A stretch of DNA of 64,000 bases from Cedecea davisae DSM 4568 (GTDB lineage Bacteria; Pseudomonadota; Gammaproteobacteria; Enterobacterales; Enterobacteriaceae), in NCBI RefSeq assembly GCF_000412335.2, contig NZ_KE161030.1, positions 2,416,787-2,480,786 on the forward strand, given 5' to 3'. The notes under the pieces were generated by a model. The model did not search any database. It was not told where the DNA came from and was given only the letters and a program-made list of their open reading frames with translations. The position numbers and the translations under genes were made by a program. Position 1 is the first letter of the stretch. Every line of letters starts with the position of its first letter. Below are positions 55,488 to 64,000 of the stretch, one piece after another.

Positions 55488-56569
55488 TAATCCTGCTCGG
55501 ACAACGCCGCGAGCTGGTCAGCCTGGAATTCCTGGACTATCGGCTCAATCAGGGCGTCAATCTTGCCTTCCATCACTTCATCCAGGCGGTAAAGCGTCAG
55601 GTTGATGCGGTGGTCTGTTACGCGCCCCTGCGGGAAGTTATAGGTGCGGTTACGGTCTGAACGGTCGCCGGAGCCAAGCAGGTTGCGGCGGGTAGAAGCC
55701 TCTTCCTGCTGACGCTTAGCCACTTCAGCGGCGCGAATACGCGACCCGAGCACCGAAAGCGCTTTGGCTTTGTTCTTATGCTGGGAACGTTCGTCCTGGC
55801 ATTCAACCACGATGCCGGTTGGCAAGTGGGTGATACGGATGGCGGAGTCGGTGGTGTTAACGTGCTGGCCGCCCGCGCCCGAGGAGCGGAAGGTGTCGAT
55901 GCGCAAATCCGCCGGGTTAATGTCCGGCAGTTCTGCTTCCGGGATCTCCGGCATCACGGCAACGGTACAGGCCGAGGTGTGGATACGCCCCTGAGATTCC
56001 GTAGCGGGAACGCGCTGCACGCGGTGGCCGCCGGACTCAAACTTCAGTCGGCCATAGACGCCGTCACCGCTGATTTTTGCGATAACTTCTTTGAAGCCGC
56101 CGTGCTCGCCTTCGTTAGCGCTGATAAGCTCAACGCGCCAGCGGCGGGCTTCCGCATAGCGGCTGTACATGCGGAACAGGTCACCGGCAAACAGCGCGGC
56201 TTCGTCACCGCCGGTTCCGGCGCGGACTTCAACGAATGCGTTGCGCTCATCATCGGGATCTTTCGGCAGCAGCAGAACCTGAAGTTGCTGCTCCAGCTCT
56301 TCGCTGTTGGCTTTAGCTTCTGCCAGCTCTTCCTGCGCCATTTCGCGCATTTCCGGGTCGCTGAGCATGCTTTCTGCGGTTTCAATGTCTTCCTGAACCT
56401 GGCGCCATTGCAGGAAACAGCGTGATACATCGCTTAACTGGGCATATTCACGAGACAACGCGCGAAAACGGTCTTGATCGGCAATCGTCGCGGCATCGCC
56501 GAGCAGGGCCTGAACTTCTTCATGGCGCTCCTGCAAGGCTTCCAGTTTGGCAACAATAGAAGGCTTCAT
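55487..56569 (-). CDS. prfA: Peptide chain release factor 1
   Basis: 360 residues. Terminates at UAA and UAG. Codon-reading tripeptide PAT at 188-190 and the peptidyl-hydrolysis motif GGQ at 233-235 ([10 protein letters not shown]). Helical N-terminal domain and basic KNKAKAL segment complete the fold. Between hemA and prmC. Confidence 0.99.
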   Translation of the reverse strand: MKPSIVAKLEALQERHEEVQALLGDAATIADQDRFRALSREYAQLSDVSRCFLQWRQVQEDIETAESMLSDPEMREMAQEELAEAKANSEELEQQLQVLLLPKDPDDERNAFVEVRAGTGGDEAALFAGDLFRMYSRYAEARRWRVELISANEGEHGGFKEVIAKISGDGVYGRLKFESGGHRVQRVPATESQGRIHTSACTVAVMPEIPEAELPDINPADLRIDTFRSSGAGGQHVNTTDSAIRITHLPTGIVVECQDERSQHKNKAKALSVLGSRIRAAEVAKRQQEEASTRRNLLGSGDRSDRNRTYNFPQGRVTDHRINLTLYRLDEVMEGKIDALIEPIVQEFQADQLAALSEQD

Positions 56570-56605
56570 GGGCGGTGGTTCACCTTGTAATAAGAGTTGT
56601 GTGTG

Positions 56606-57862
56606 CTAATCCAGCCCGAGGCTGTTACGCAGGATTTGCAGGCGTTCGTCGTCCCCGTCACGGGCGGCCTGCGTGAGCGATTTGGTTGGGGCATGGATCA
56701 GGCGATTGGTCAGTTTCCAGGCCAGATCCTGCAAGACGGATTCCGCGTCGCCACCCTGCTGAAGGGCGGCCAGCGCTTTGGCAGCGAGGTCGTCTCTCAC
56801 CTGCTCTGCCTGACTACGGTATTCACGAATGGTTTCGGAGGCGTTTTGCGCGCGCAGCCACGCCATAAATTCGCTGCACTCCTGGGCCACGATGGTTTCA
56901 GCTTCAACCGCCGCCGCTTTACGCTGGGCGAGGTTGTTCTGAATAATGGCCTGCAGGTCGTCCACGCTGTAGAGATAGGCGTTGGCAAGCTTGCCGACTT
57001 CCGGCTCCACGTCGCGCGGTACGGCGATATCCACCAGCAGCATCGGCTGGTTACGGCGGGCTTTCAGGGCGCGTTCCATCATCCCTTTGCCGATAATCGG
57101 CAGCGGGCTGGCGGTGGAGCTGATAATGATGTCGGCGTCCGCCAGGCGTTCGTCTATCTCACTCAGGCTAATCACTTCCGCGCCGACTTCGTCCGCCAGC
57201 ACCTGAGCGCGTTCGCGGGTACGGTTGGCGATAATCATCTTCTCAACTTTGTGCTCGCGCAGGTGGCGGGCAACCAGTTCGATAGTCTCCCCGGCGCCGA
57301 CCAGCAGCACGGTGACCGAAGAGAGGGATTCAAAAATTTGCCGCGCCAGAGTACAGGCGGCGAAGGCGACCGACACCGCGCTGGCACCGATATCTGTTTC
57401 GGTGCGAACGCGCTTGGCGACAGAGAAGGACTTCTGGAACATGCGTTCCAGCTCGCTGGAAAGCGAATGGCCTTTTTGCGAGTCGGCAAAGGCTTTTTTG
57501 ACCTGGCCGAGAATCTGCGGTTCACCGAGCACCAGCGAGTCCAGACCGCTCGCCACGCGCATTAAATGGCTGACGGCGTCGTTATCGTGGTGCCAGTAGA
57601 GGCTCTTGCGCACTTCCTCTTCATTGAGGTTATGGTAGTCGCACAGCCAGCGCACCAGCTGTTCGTGAAGATTTTCCTGTTGCTCAACGCTCAGGTATAA
57701 CTCGGTTCTGTTGCAGGTAGAAAGTACCACTCCGCCCTGCACCATCGGCTGTTCCAGCAAGCTTCCCAGCGCCTGGTCGAGCGTGTCCGGCGAAAACGTA
57801 ACACGTTCTCGCAGCGATATTGGGGCCGTTTTGTGGTTAATTCCTAGCGCTAACAGGGTCAT
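56606..57862 (-). CDS. hemA: Glutamyl-tRNA reductase HemA
   Basis: 418 residues from the ATG at 57862 ([14 protein letters not shown]), as in E. coli; the upstream extension has no support. Reduces Glu-tRNA to glutamate-1-semialdehyde, the committed step of haem synthesis. Catalytic Cys in [11 protein letters not shown] (about 50), NADPH loop [16 protein letters not shown] and a C-terminal dimerisation helix. The N-terminal TLLALG is the known protease-sensing region in enterobacteria. First gene of its operon, divergent from lolB. Confidence 0.98.
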   Translation of the reverse strand: MTLLALGINHKTAPISLRERVTFSPDTLDQALGSLLEQPMVQGGVVLSTCNRTELYLSVEQQENLHEQLVRWLCDYHNLNEEEVRKSLYWHHDNDAVSHLMRVASGLDSLVLGEPQILGQVKKAFADSQKGHSLSSELERMFQKSFSVAKRVRTETDIGASAVSVAFAACTLARQIFESLSSVTVLLVGAGETIELVARHLREHKVEKMIIANRTRERAQVLADEVGAEVISLSEIDERLADADIIISSTASPLPIIGKGMMERALKARRNQPMLLVDIAVPRDVEPEVGKLANAYLYSVDDLQAIIQNNLAQRKAAAVEAETIVAQECSEFMAWLRAQNASETIREYRSQAEQVRDDLAAKALAALQQGGDAESVLQDLAWKLTNRLIHAPTKSLTQAARDGDDERLQILRNSLGLD

Positions 57863-58064
57863 GGAGCGGTCTGAGTAATACCGATGTTGATAAGGATTTC
57901 TGGTCGCATCATACAGGATGAGCACGGTCAATAAAAGAGAGCTTCCCCTTGCGGAGTATGCGGATGATTTATGATTTAAGACAACTTGACCGTAGACGCC
58001 TTCCCGCCTGGCCGCTAGCATGAACGGTTGACCACCAAAATGACTTTAAGGATTTGCTGCCGCT

Positions 58065-58688
58065 ATGTTTATGCCCAAAGCCCGTCTGATGCGCCTTCTG
58101 CCCCTTGCCAGCCTGGTTCTGGCCGCCTGTTCAGTTCACCAGCCGAGCGGGCCGGGGAAAAGCCCTGACTCGCCGCAGTGGTTAGAACATCAGCAACAAG
58201 TGCAAAAAATCACCCAGTATCAAACGCGCGGCGCTTTTGCTTATCTTTCCGATAGCCAAAAGGTATATGCCCGCTTTAACTGGCAGCAAACCGCCCCGGA
58301 CCGCTACCGCCTGCTGCTTACCAACCCGCTTGGCAGCACCGAACTTGAGCTTAATGCCCAGCCGAACCAGGTTCAGCTGACCGACCGCGACGGCAAGCGC
58401 TACATCGCGACGGATGCCGAAGAGATGATTGGCAAGCTGACCGGGATGCCTATCCCGCTTAACAGCCTGCGCCAGTGGATGCTGGGCCTGCCGGGCGAGT
58501 CCACCGACTACAAACTTGACGACCAGTATCGCCTGCGTGAAGTCAATTACATCCAGGGCGGTAAAACCTGGAAAGTGGTGTACAGCGACTACGACAGTAA
58601 AATCCAGCCTTCCCTGCCGTCCAATATGGAGCTGCGTGAGGGCGACCAGCGCATCAAGCTGAAAATGGATAGCTGGACGGTGAAATAA
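58065..58688 (+). CDS. lolB: Outer-membrane lipoprotein receptor LolB
   Basis: 207 residues, as in E. coli. Lipoprotein signal peptide with lipobox LAAC (Cys22). Accepts lipoproteins from LolA and inserts them into the outer membrane. Conserved [32 protein letters not shown] and [12 protein letters not shown]. Overlaps ispE by one base (TAATG). Confidence 0.97.
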   Translation: MFMPKARLMRLLPLASLVLAACSVHQPSGPGKSPDSPQWLEHQQQVQKITQYQTRGAFAYLSDSQKVYARFNWQQTAPDRYRLLLTNPLGSTELELNAQPNQVQLTDRDGKRYIATDAEEMIGKLTGMPIPLNSLRQWMLGLPGESTDYKLDDQYRLREVNYIQGGKTWKVVYSDYDSKIQPSLPSNMELREGDQRIKLKMDSWTVK

Positions 58689-59557
58689 TGATTTCCCGTT
58701 GGCCTGCTCCCGCAAAACTGAACCTTTTTCTCTATATCACCGGCCGCCGCGCGGACGGTTACCATAATTTGCAGACGCTGTTTCAGTTTCTTGACTACGG
58801 CGACACGCTGACAATTGAACCGCGCCAGGACGGCGTTATCCGTCTGGTGACGCCCATCGCTGGCGTACCGGACGAAGAAAACCTTATCGTGCGTGCCGCC
58901 CGCCTGCTGCACGCCTTTGCCGCTGAGAAAGGCACTTTGCCCGCGGGCGCAGGGGCCGATCTAGGCGTGGAGAAGAAACTGCCGATGGGCGGTGGACTGG
59001 GCGGAGGCTCATCCAACGCCGCGACGGTACTGGTTGCCCTGAATCAGCTCTGGAATACCCGCTGTAGCGAAGACGAGCTGGCCGGACTGGGCATTCGCCT
59101 GGGCGCGGACGTGCCGGTCTTTGTTCGCGGTTACGCGGCCTTTGCCGAAGGGGTTGGCGAAATTTTGACGCCGGTCGAGCCGGAGGAAAAATGGTATCTG
59201 GTTGCCCACCCCGGCGTGAGTATTCCGACACCGATTATTTTTGGCGATCCGGAACTGCCGCGCGAAACCCCGATAAGGTCAATTGACACGTTGCTAAAAT
59301 GTGAATTTGGCAACGATTGTGAGGTTATCGCAAGAAAACGTTTTCGCGAGGTTGATGCGGCGCTTTCCTGGCTGTTAGAATACGCGCCGTCGCGCCTGAC
59401 CGGCACCGGCGCTTGTGTGTTTGCAGAATTCGACACCGAGCAGGCCGCCCGGCAGGTGCTTGAGCAAGCCCCGGAATGGCTGCATGGGTTTGTTGCGCGA
59501 GGCGTTAATAGATCTCCGCTGCATCAGGCCATATCCGGGCAAGCTGGGCATTGGTGA
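58688..59557 (+). CDS. ispE: 4-diphosphocytidyl-2-C-methyl-D-erythritol kinase IspE
   Basis: 289 residues (283 in E. coli, the C-terminus slightly longer). GHMP kinase of the methylerythritol phosphate isoprenoid route. Phosphate loop [33 protein letters not shown] at the substrate end, and the C-terminal [12 protein letters not shown] motif. Translationally coupled to lolB. Confidence 0.98.
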   Translation: MISRWPAPAKLNLFLYITGRRADGYHNLQTLFQFLDYGDTLTIEPRQDGVIRLVTPIAGVPDEENLIVRAARLLHAFAAEKGTLPAGAGADLGVEKKLPMGGGLGGGSSNAATVLVALNQLWNTRCSEDELAGLGIRLGADVPVFVRGYAAFAEGVGEILTPVEPEEKWYLVAHPGVSIPTPIIFGDPELPRETPIRSIDTLLKCEFGNDCEVIARKRFREVDAALSWLLEYAPSRLTGTGACVFAEFDTEQAARQVLEQAPEWLHGFVARGVNRSPLHQAISGQAGHW

Positions 59558-59642
59558 CAACGTCACCTCGTTTCAGACGTTGCATCGTGCTCTTTAATAC
59601 ACCGCCTGGATGGGGGCTACCCCGCCCGCACATTTGCGGTAG

Positions 59643-60629
<987 letters not shown>

Positions 60630-60643
60630 TCGACATTGCTTTT

Positions 60644-60667
60644 AAAACCCGCTGCGGCGGGTTTTTT
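60644..60667 (+). terminator. prs terminator
   Basis: AAAACCCGC (60644-60652) pairs with GCGGGTTTT (60657-60665), with a TGCG loop and a T-run after it. Confidence 0.93.
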
Positions 60668-60744
60668 CGTTTTTGTACTACTCTTTTTAAATGCCTCCTT
60701 CACCTGCCTGAATGACAGATGATGCGCTCACGGATGGAATCATA

Positions 60745-62427
60745 GTGAAAACCGTATCTTCTTCTCACGTAATGCCTTTTCGCGCCCTTATTGACGCCTG
60801 CTGGCGCGAGAAATACACCCTTTCCCGCTTTACCCGTGATGCTATCGCCGGCATAACCGTAGGCATAATCGCTATTCCCCTGGCGATGGCGCTGGCTATC
60901 GGCAGCGGCGTAGCGCCGCAATACGGCCTTTACACCGCGGCAGTTGCCGGGATTGTTATCGCCCTGAGCGGCGGTTCGCGCTTTAGCGTCTCCGGGCCTA
61001 CCGCAGCCTTTGTGGTTATCCTCTATCCGGTAGCGCAGCAATTTGGCCTGGCCGGGCTGCTGGTTGCCACGCTGATGTCCGGCCTGTTCCTGATCCTGTT
61101 CGGCCTGGCGCGGTTTGGCCGCCTGATTGAGTACATTCCGCTTTCGGTCACCCTCGGCTTCACCTCCGGGATTGGTATCACCATCGCGACTATGCAGGTG
61201 AAAGACTTCTTCGGCCTGACGCTCGAACATGTGCCCGAGCATTATCTGAATAAAGTCGCCGCCCTTGCGATGGCGATGCCGACCGTGAACGTCGGCGATG
61301 CGGCTATCGGAATTGTTACCCTGGCGGTGCTTATCTTCTGGCCGCGCCTTGGCATTCGCCTGCCGGGCCACCTGCCTGCGCTGCTCGCGGGCTGCGCCGT
61401 AATGGCTATTGTTACCGCGCTCGGCGGCGAAGTGGCAACTATCGGATCGCGCTTCCACTATATTCTGGCCGACGGTAGCCAGGGCAACGGCATTCCGCAG
61501 CTGCTGCCGCAGCTAATGCTGCCGTGGGACATGCCAAATTCAAACTTTACCCTGAGCTGGGATTCACTCTGTGCCCTGCTACCTGCCGCGTTCTCTATGG
61601 CGATGCTGGGCGCGATTGAGTCGCTGCTTTGCGCCGTGGTGCTGGATGGAATGACCGGCACCAAACACAATGCCAACGGCGAGCTTATCGGCCAGGGGCT
61701 GGGCAATATTATTGCGCCATTCTTCGGCGGAATTACCGCCACCGCGGCCATTGCCCGTTCGGCGGCAAACGTGCGCGCCGGGGCCACTTCTCCCGTGGCG
61801 GCAATTATTCACTCTCTGCTGGTTATTCTGGCATTACTGGTGCTGGCACCGCTGCTCTCCTGGCTGCCGCTTTCTGCCATGGCGGCCCTGCTGTTGATGG
61901 TGGCGTGGAACATGAGCGAGGCGCATAAGGTCGTCAGCCTGCTGCGTAAAGCGCCGAAAGACGACATTATCGTGATGCTCATCTGCATGTCGCTGACCGT
62001 ATTGTTCGATATGGTTATCGCGATAAGCGTTGGGATTGTGCTGGCTTCACTGCTGTTTATGCGCCGAGTGGCGCGAATGACCCGCCTGGCTCCGCTGAGC
62101 AACGTTTCGTTACCGGAAGGTGTGCTGGCGCTGCGCGTGACGGGTCCGCTGTTTTTTGCCGCCGCCGAAGGATTGTTCACCGAGCTTTCGCGGCAGGTTG
62201 ACGGGCATAACCTGATTATTTTGCAGTGGGATGCGGTGCCGGTGCTGGACGCGGGCGGGCTCGATGCCTTCCAGCGCTTTGTTGAAAAACTGCCGGAAGG
62301 CTGCGAATTGAGAGTAACCAACCTGGAGTTCCAGCCGCTGCGCACGCTGGCCCGGGCTGGCGTACAGCCGATCCCTGGCCGTCTTGCCTTCTTCCCTGAC
62401 GTTCAGGCGGCTCTGGCCGCTGAATAG
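60745..62427 (+). CDS. dauA: C4-dicarboxylate transporter DauA (SulP family)
   Basis: 560 residues from the GTG at 60745 ([20 protein letters not shown]), 6 bases behind GGAA; E. coli DauA has 559. About 12-14 membrane helices with the SulP pattern ([44 protein letters not shown]), then a cytoplasmic STAS domain (about 440-550). In E. coli it imports succinate at acid pH and affects DctA. Confidence 0.97.
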   Translation: MKTVSSSHVMPFRALIDACWREKYTLSRFTRDAIAGITVGIIAIPLAMALAIGSGVAPQYGLYTAAVAGIVIALSGGSRFSVSGPTAAFVVILYPVAQQFGLAGLLVATLMSGLFLILFGLARFGRLIEYIPLSVTLGFTSGIGITIATMQVKDFFGLTLEHVPEHYLNKVAALAMAMPTVNVGDAAIGIVTLAVLIFWPRLGIRLPGHLPALLAGCAVMAIVTALGGEVATIGSRFHYILADGSQGNGIPQLLPQLMLPWDMPNSNFTLSWDSLCALLPAAFSMAMLGAIESLLCAVVLDGMTGTKHNANGELIGQGLGNIIAPFFGGITATAAIARSAANVRAGATSPVAAIIHSLLVILALLVLAPLLSWLPLSAMAALLLMVAWNMSEAHKVVSLLRKAPKDDIIVMLICMSLTVLFDMVIAISVGIVLASLLFMRRVARMTRLAPLSNVSLPEGVLALRVTGPLFFAAAEGLFTELSRQVDGHNLIILQWDAVPVLDAGGLDAFQRFVEKLPEGCELRVTNLEFQPLRTLARAGVQPIPGRLAFFPDVQAALAAE

Positions 62428-62439
62428 CGGCTAGCCCGG

Positions 62440-62649
62440 CTACCCTCTGGCTTCCCGCCGCCGTCTGCTGGTGACGCTTTCGCGGTTAACGCCCCAGTTA
62501 TCGGTTTCGACCTCGTCGATGATGACAAAGGTGGTGGCGGGATCTTTATTCAGCACCCTCATTAGCAGGTCGGTGGTGCCTTCAATCAGCGCCTGCTTTT
62601 GCTCCGCGCTGACCCCTTCTTTCGTCACCCGAATATTCACATACGGCAT
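62440..62649 (-). CDS. 4-oxalocrotonate tautomerase family protein
   Basis: 69 residues, MPYVNIRVTKEGVSAEQKQ, with Pro2 as the expected catalytic base after Met removal and the typical beta-alpha-beta pattern. Longer basic tail (SRRRREARG) than classical 62-residue 4-OT. Substrate unknown. Twenty-nine bases after the SDR gene on the same strand. Confidence 0.9.
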   Translation of the reverse strand: MPYVNIRVTKEGVSAEQKQALIEGTTDLLMRVLNKDPATTFVIIDEVETDNWGVNRESVTSRRRREARG

Positions 62650-62678
62650 AAATTTACCCTTTCGTTAACGGCCGAACA

Positions 62679-63419
62679 TCACCAGGTTCCGGCGGTGCTG
62701 CCGCCGTCCACCGCCATCACCGTCCCGCTGACGAACGTGGAATCAGTCAGGTAGAGCACCGCATCAACCACATCCTGCGTTTTACCGGTACGCCCGCTCG
62801 GTGAAAGCGTGCTAAGAAAGCCGATAGATCCCGAGTAATCTGAATGCAGAGGCGTTTCGATAATCCCAGGCGCAACGGCGTTCACTCTTACATTGTCAGC
62901 CGCCAGTTCCAGCGCCAGGCCGCGAGTGGCTTCGTTTAACCCGCCTTTAATCATCACCGGCAGCAGCGCGGGGACTTTAACATTCGGCTGGAGCGCAATG
63001 CTGGCCGTAATGTTAACGATATGCCCCGCTTTGTTTTTGCTCATATGGCTGGCGGCCTGCTGCGACGGGAACAGGAAGCCTTTCAGATTGGTATTGATCA
63101 GCGCGTCGATATCCTGCTCGCTATATTCGGTCGCCGGTTTGGGAATAAAAATGCCCGCGTTGTTGATCAGAATATCGACCTTGCCAAAAGCGGCAATCGC
63201 CTCTTTAAACAGCGTTTCCGCCGTAGCCGGCAGCGAAATATCACCGGCAATCGGCAGGAAGTTTGGCGGATTGCCCAGGCTTGCCGCTGCGGTCTGCAAG
63301 CGCTGAAGGGTACGGCCGTTGCCGACCACGTTATAACCGCGAGCCAGATACGCTCCGGCGATGGCGAGGCCGATGCCGCTTGAAGCGCCGGTGACGATAA
63401 CGGTTGGTGTTGCCTGCAT
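62679..63419 (-). CDS. SDR-family oxidoreductase-like protein lacking the catalytic Tyr
   Basis: 246 residues with cofactor loop TGASSGIG (10-17), NNAG (86-89), Ser140 and a Lys158 at the expected spacing. The YxxxK pair reads P-V-M-I-K (154-158), so the proton-donor Tyr is replaced by Pro. Fold and NAD(P) binding look intact (VNAVAPGIIETPL follows). It may work by another route or bind without catalysis. Probably cotranscribed with the tautomerase and divergent from the LysR gene, a layout typical of regulator and target. Confidence 0.9.
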   Translation of the reverse strand: MQATPTVIVTGASSGIGLAIAGAYLARGYNVVGNGRTLQRLQTAAASLGNPPNFLPIAGDISLPATAETLFKEAIAAFGKVDILINNAGIFIPKPATEYSEQDIDALINTNLKGFLFPSQQAASHMSKNKAGHIVNITASIALQPNVKVPALLPVMIKGGLNEATRGLALELAADNVRVNAVAPGIIETPLHSDYSGSIGFLSTLSPSGRTGKTQDVVDAVLYLTDSTFVSGTVMAVDGGSTAGTW

Positions 63420-63537
63420 GATAGTGCTCCTGTTTGTGGATGTGGAGCCGACTATACTTGTGACATAATGGACAATAAATCAGCAACCTGTAACATGAAT
63501 AGATACATCATGTAATAAATACGGAGAGAAAACCGGC
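63420..63537. promoter_or_regulatory. SDR/LysR divergent promoter region
   Basis: 118 bases between divergent starts. Contains the palindrome TACAT-C-ATGTA (63504-63514) and the related TGTAACATGAA just before it, the kind of dyad LysR-type proteins bind. ACGGAGAG serves the LysR gene. Confidence 0.45.
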
Positions 63538-64000
63538 ATGAAACGCCACTTCGAAGAGATGCAGCTCGGCACCATCGAACTGTTTTGCCAGGCAGCTGAA
63601 CGCCTGAGCTTCAGCGCGGCGGCGAATTTTATCGGCATCACGCCCGCGGCGGTAAGCCGCTCCATTGCCCGGCTGGAAGAACGGCTGGGCGTGCGCCTGT
63701 TTGTGCGAACCACTCGCCAAATCCGCCTGACGGACAGCGGCGAGCGCTATTATCAGCAGTGCCGACAGGCACTTCAGCAGCTGAGAGAGGCCGAGCGGGA
63801 AGTCACCGGCGCGCAGATGGAGCCTGCGGGCATGCTTCGCATTAGCGTTCCCACGCCCTATTCTCATTACCGCGTTCTGCCGCTGCTGCCCGAGTTCAGG
63901 CGGCTTTATCCCCGCGTATCGGTACAAATTCACATCAGCAACCGTAATATCGACTTCGCCGACGAGAGCTATGACATAGCCATCCGCGGGCGCTCTCCGG
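63538..64000 (+). CDS. LysR-family transcriptional regulator, N-terminal part
   Basis: Read directly from the sequence: ATG at 63538 behind GGAGAG, open to the right edge (154 codons), so the C-terminus is missing. Winged helix-turn-helix at about 10-68 (FCQAAERLSFSAAANFIG; ITPAAVSRSIARLEERLG; LFVRTTRQIRLTDSG), linker helix, then the start of the effector-binding domain (GMLRISVPTPYSHYRVLPLL). It probably controls the divergent SDR-tautomerase pair. Confidence 0.95.
   Translation, partial: MKRHFEEMQLGTIELFCQAAERLSFSAAANFIGITPAAVSRSIARLEERLGVRLFVRTTRQIRLTDSGERYYQQCRQALQQLREAEREVTGAQMEPAGMLRISVPTPYSHYRVLPLLPEFRRLYPRVSVQIHISNRNIDFADESYDIAIRGRSP

Overview
The window is a 64 kb chromosomal segment from a member of the Enterobacteriaceae. 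Nearly every core protein aligns in length and motif with its E. coli K-12 counterpart as I remember it, and the gene order follows the E. coli tonB-opp-adhE-hns-galU-purU-tyrT-nar-cha-hemA-prs region. I do not commit to a genus.

Layout. 0-3.2 kb: an accessory two-partner secretion pair, tpsB followed by tpsA; tpsA runs off the left edge and resembles CdiA/HecA-type adhesins. 3.5-10.4 kb: tonB, yciI, an accessory diguanylate cyclase plus EAL-protein pair, yciY, clsA, yciU and a six-helix potassium-channel-like protein. 10.4-16 kb: the oppABCDF oligopeptide importer (minus strand). 16.8-28 kb: ychE, adhE, tdk, hns, ugd, galU, rssB, rssA, ychJ and purU. 29.1-29.5 kb: two tRNA-Tyr genes with a stringent-type promoter, followed by an rtT-like repeat of the tRNA 3' end. 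29.6-34.6 kb: an arsenic islet between the tRNA-Tyr genes and narI. It is split into sigma factor-arsD-arsA (plus strand) and arsR-arsB-arsC (minus strand), which converge. 34.7-45.8 kb: narGHJI, narK and the divergent narXL sensor-regulator pair, with perfect Fnr sites and NarL heptamers. 45.8-52.4 kb: ychO, ychN, an accessory chemoreceptor with a FliA-like promoter, a DUF1883-like gene, chaC and chaA (no chaB). 52.5-62.4 kb: hemA-prfA-prmC-sirB2-sirB1-kdsA on the minus strand, then lolB-ispE, prs and dauA on the plus strand. 62.4-64 kb: a tautomerase, an SDR protein lacking its catalytic Tyr, and a divergent LysR regulator cut by the right edge.

How the genes work together. The backbone joins anaerobic energy metabolism (adhE, narGHJI/K/XL), peptide import (opp), stress sigma-factor turnover (rssB), UDP-sugar supply (galU/ugd), and haem, translation-termination and isoprenoid genes. 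The accessory modules lie in the gaps between conserved genes. The most distinctive is the arsenic islet: ArsR, ArsD and ArsA each appear to lack the third cysteine of the classical three-thiol arsenite sites, and arsDA lies behind its own cysteine-tailed ECF sigma factor instead of inside an arsRDABC operon. Non-coding candidates worth testing are a 14-bp perfect inverted repeat around the adhE leader, an orphan terminator upstream of hns, and an RcsAB-like box in the hns-ugd gap.
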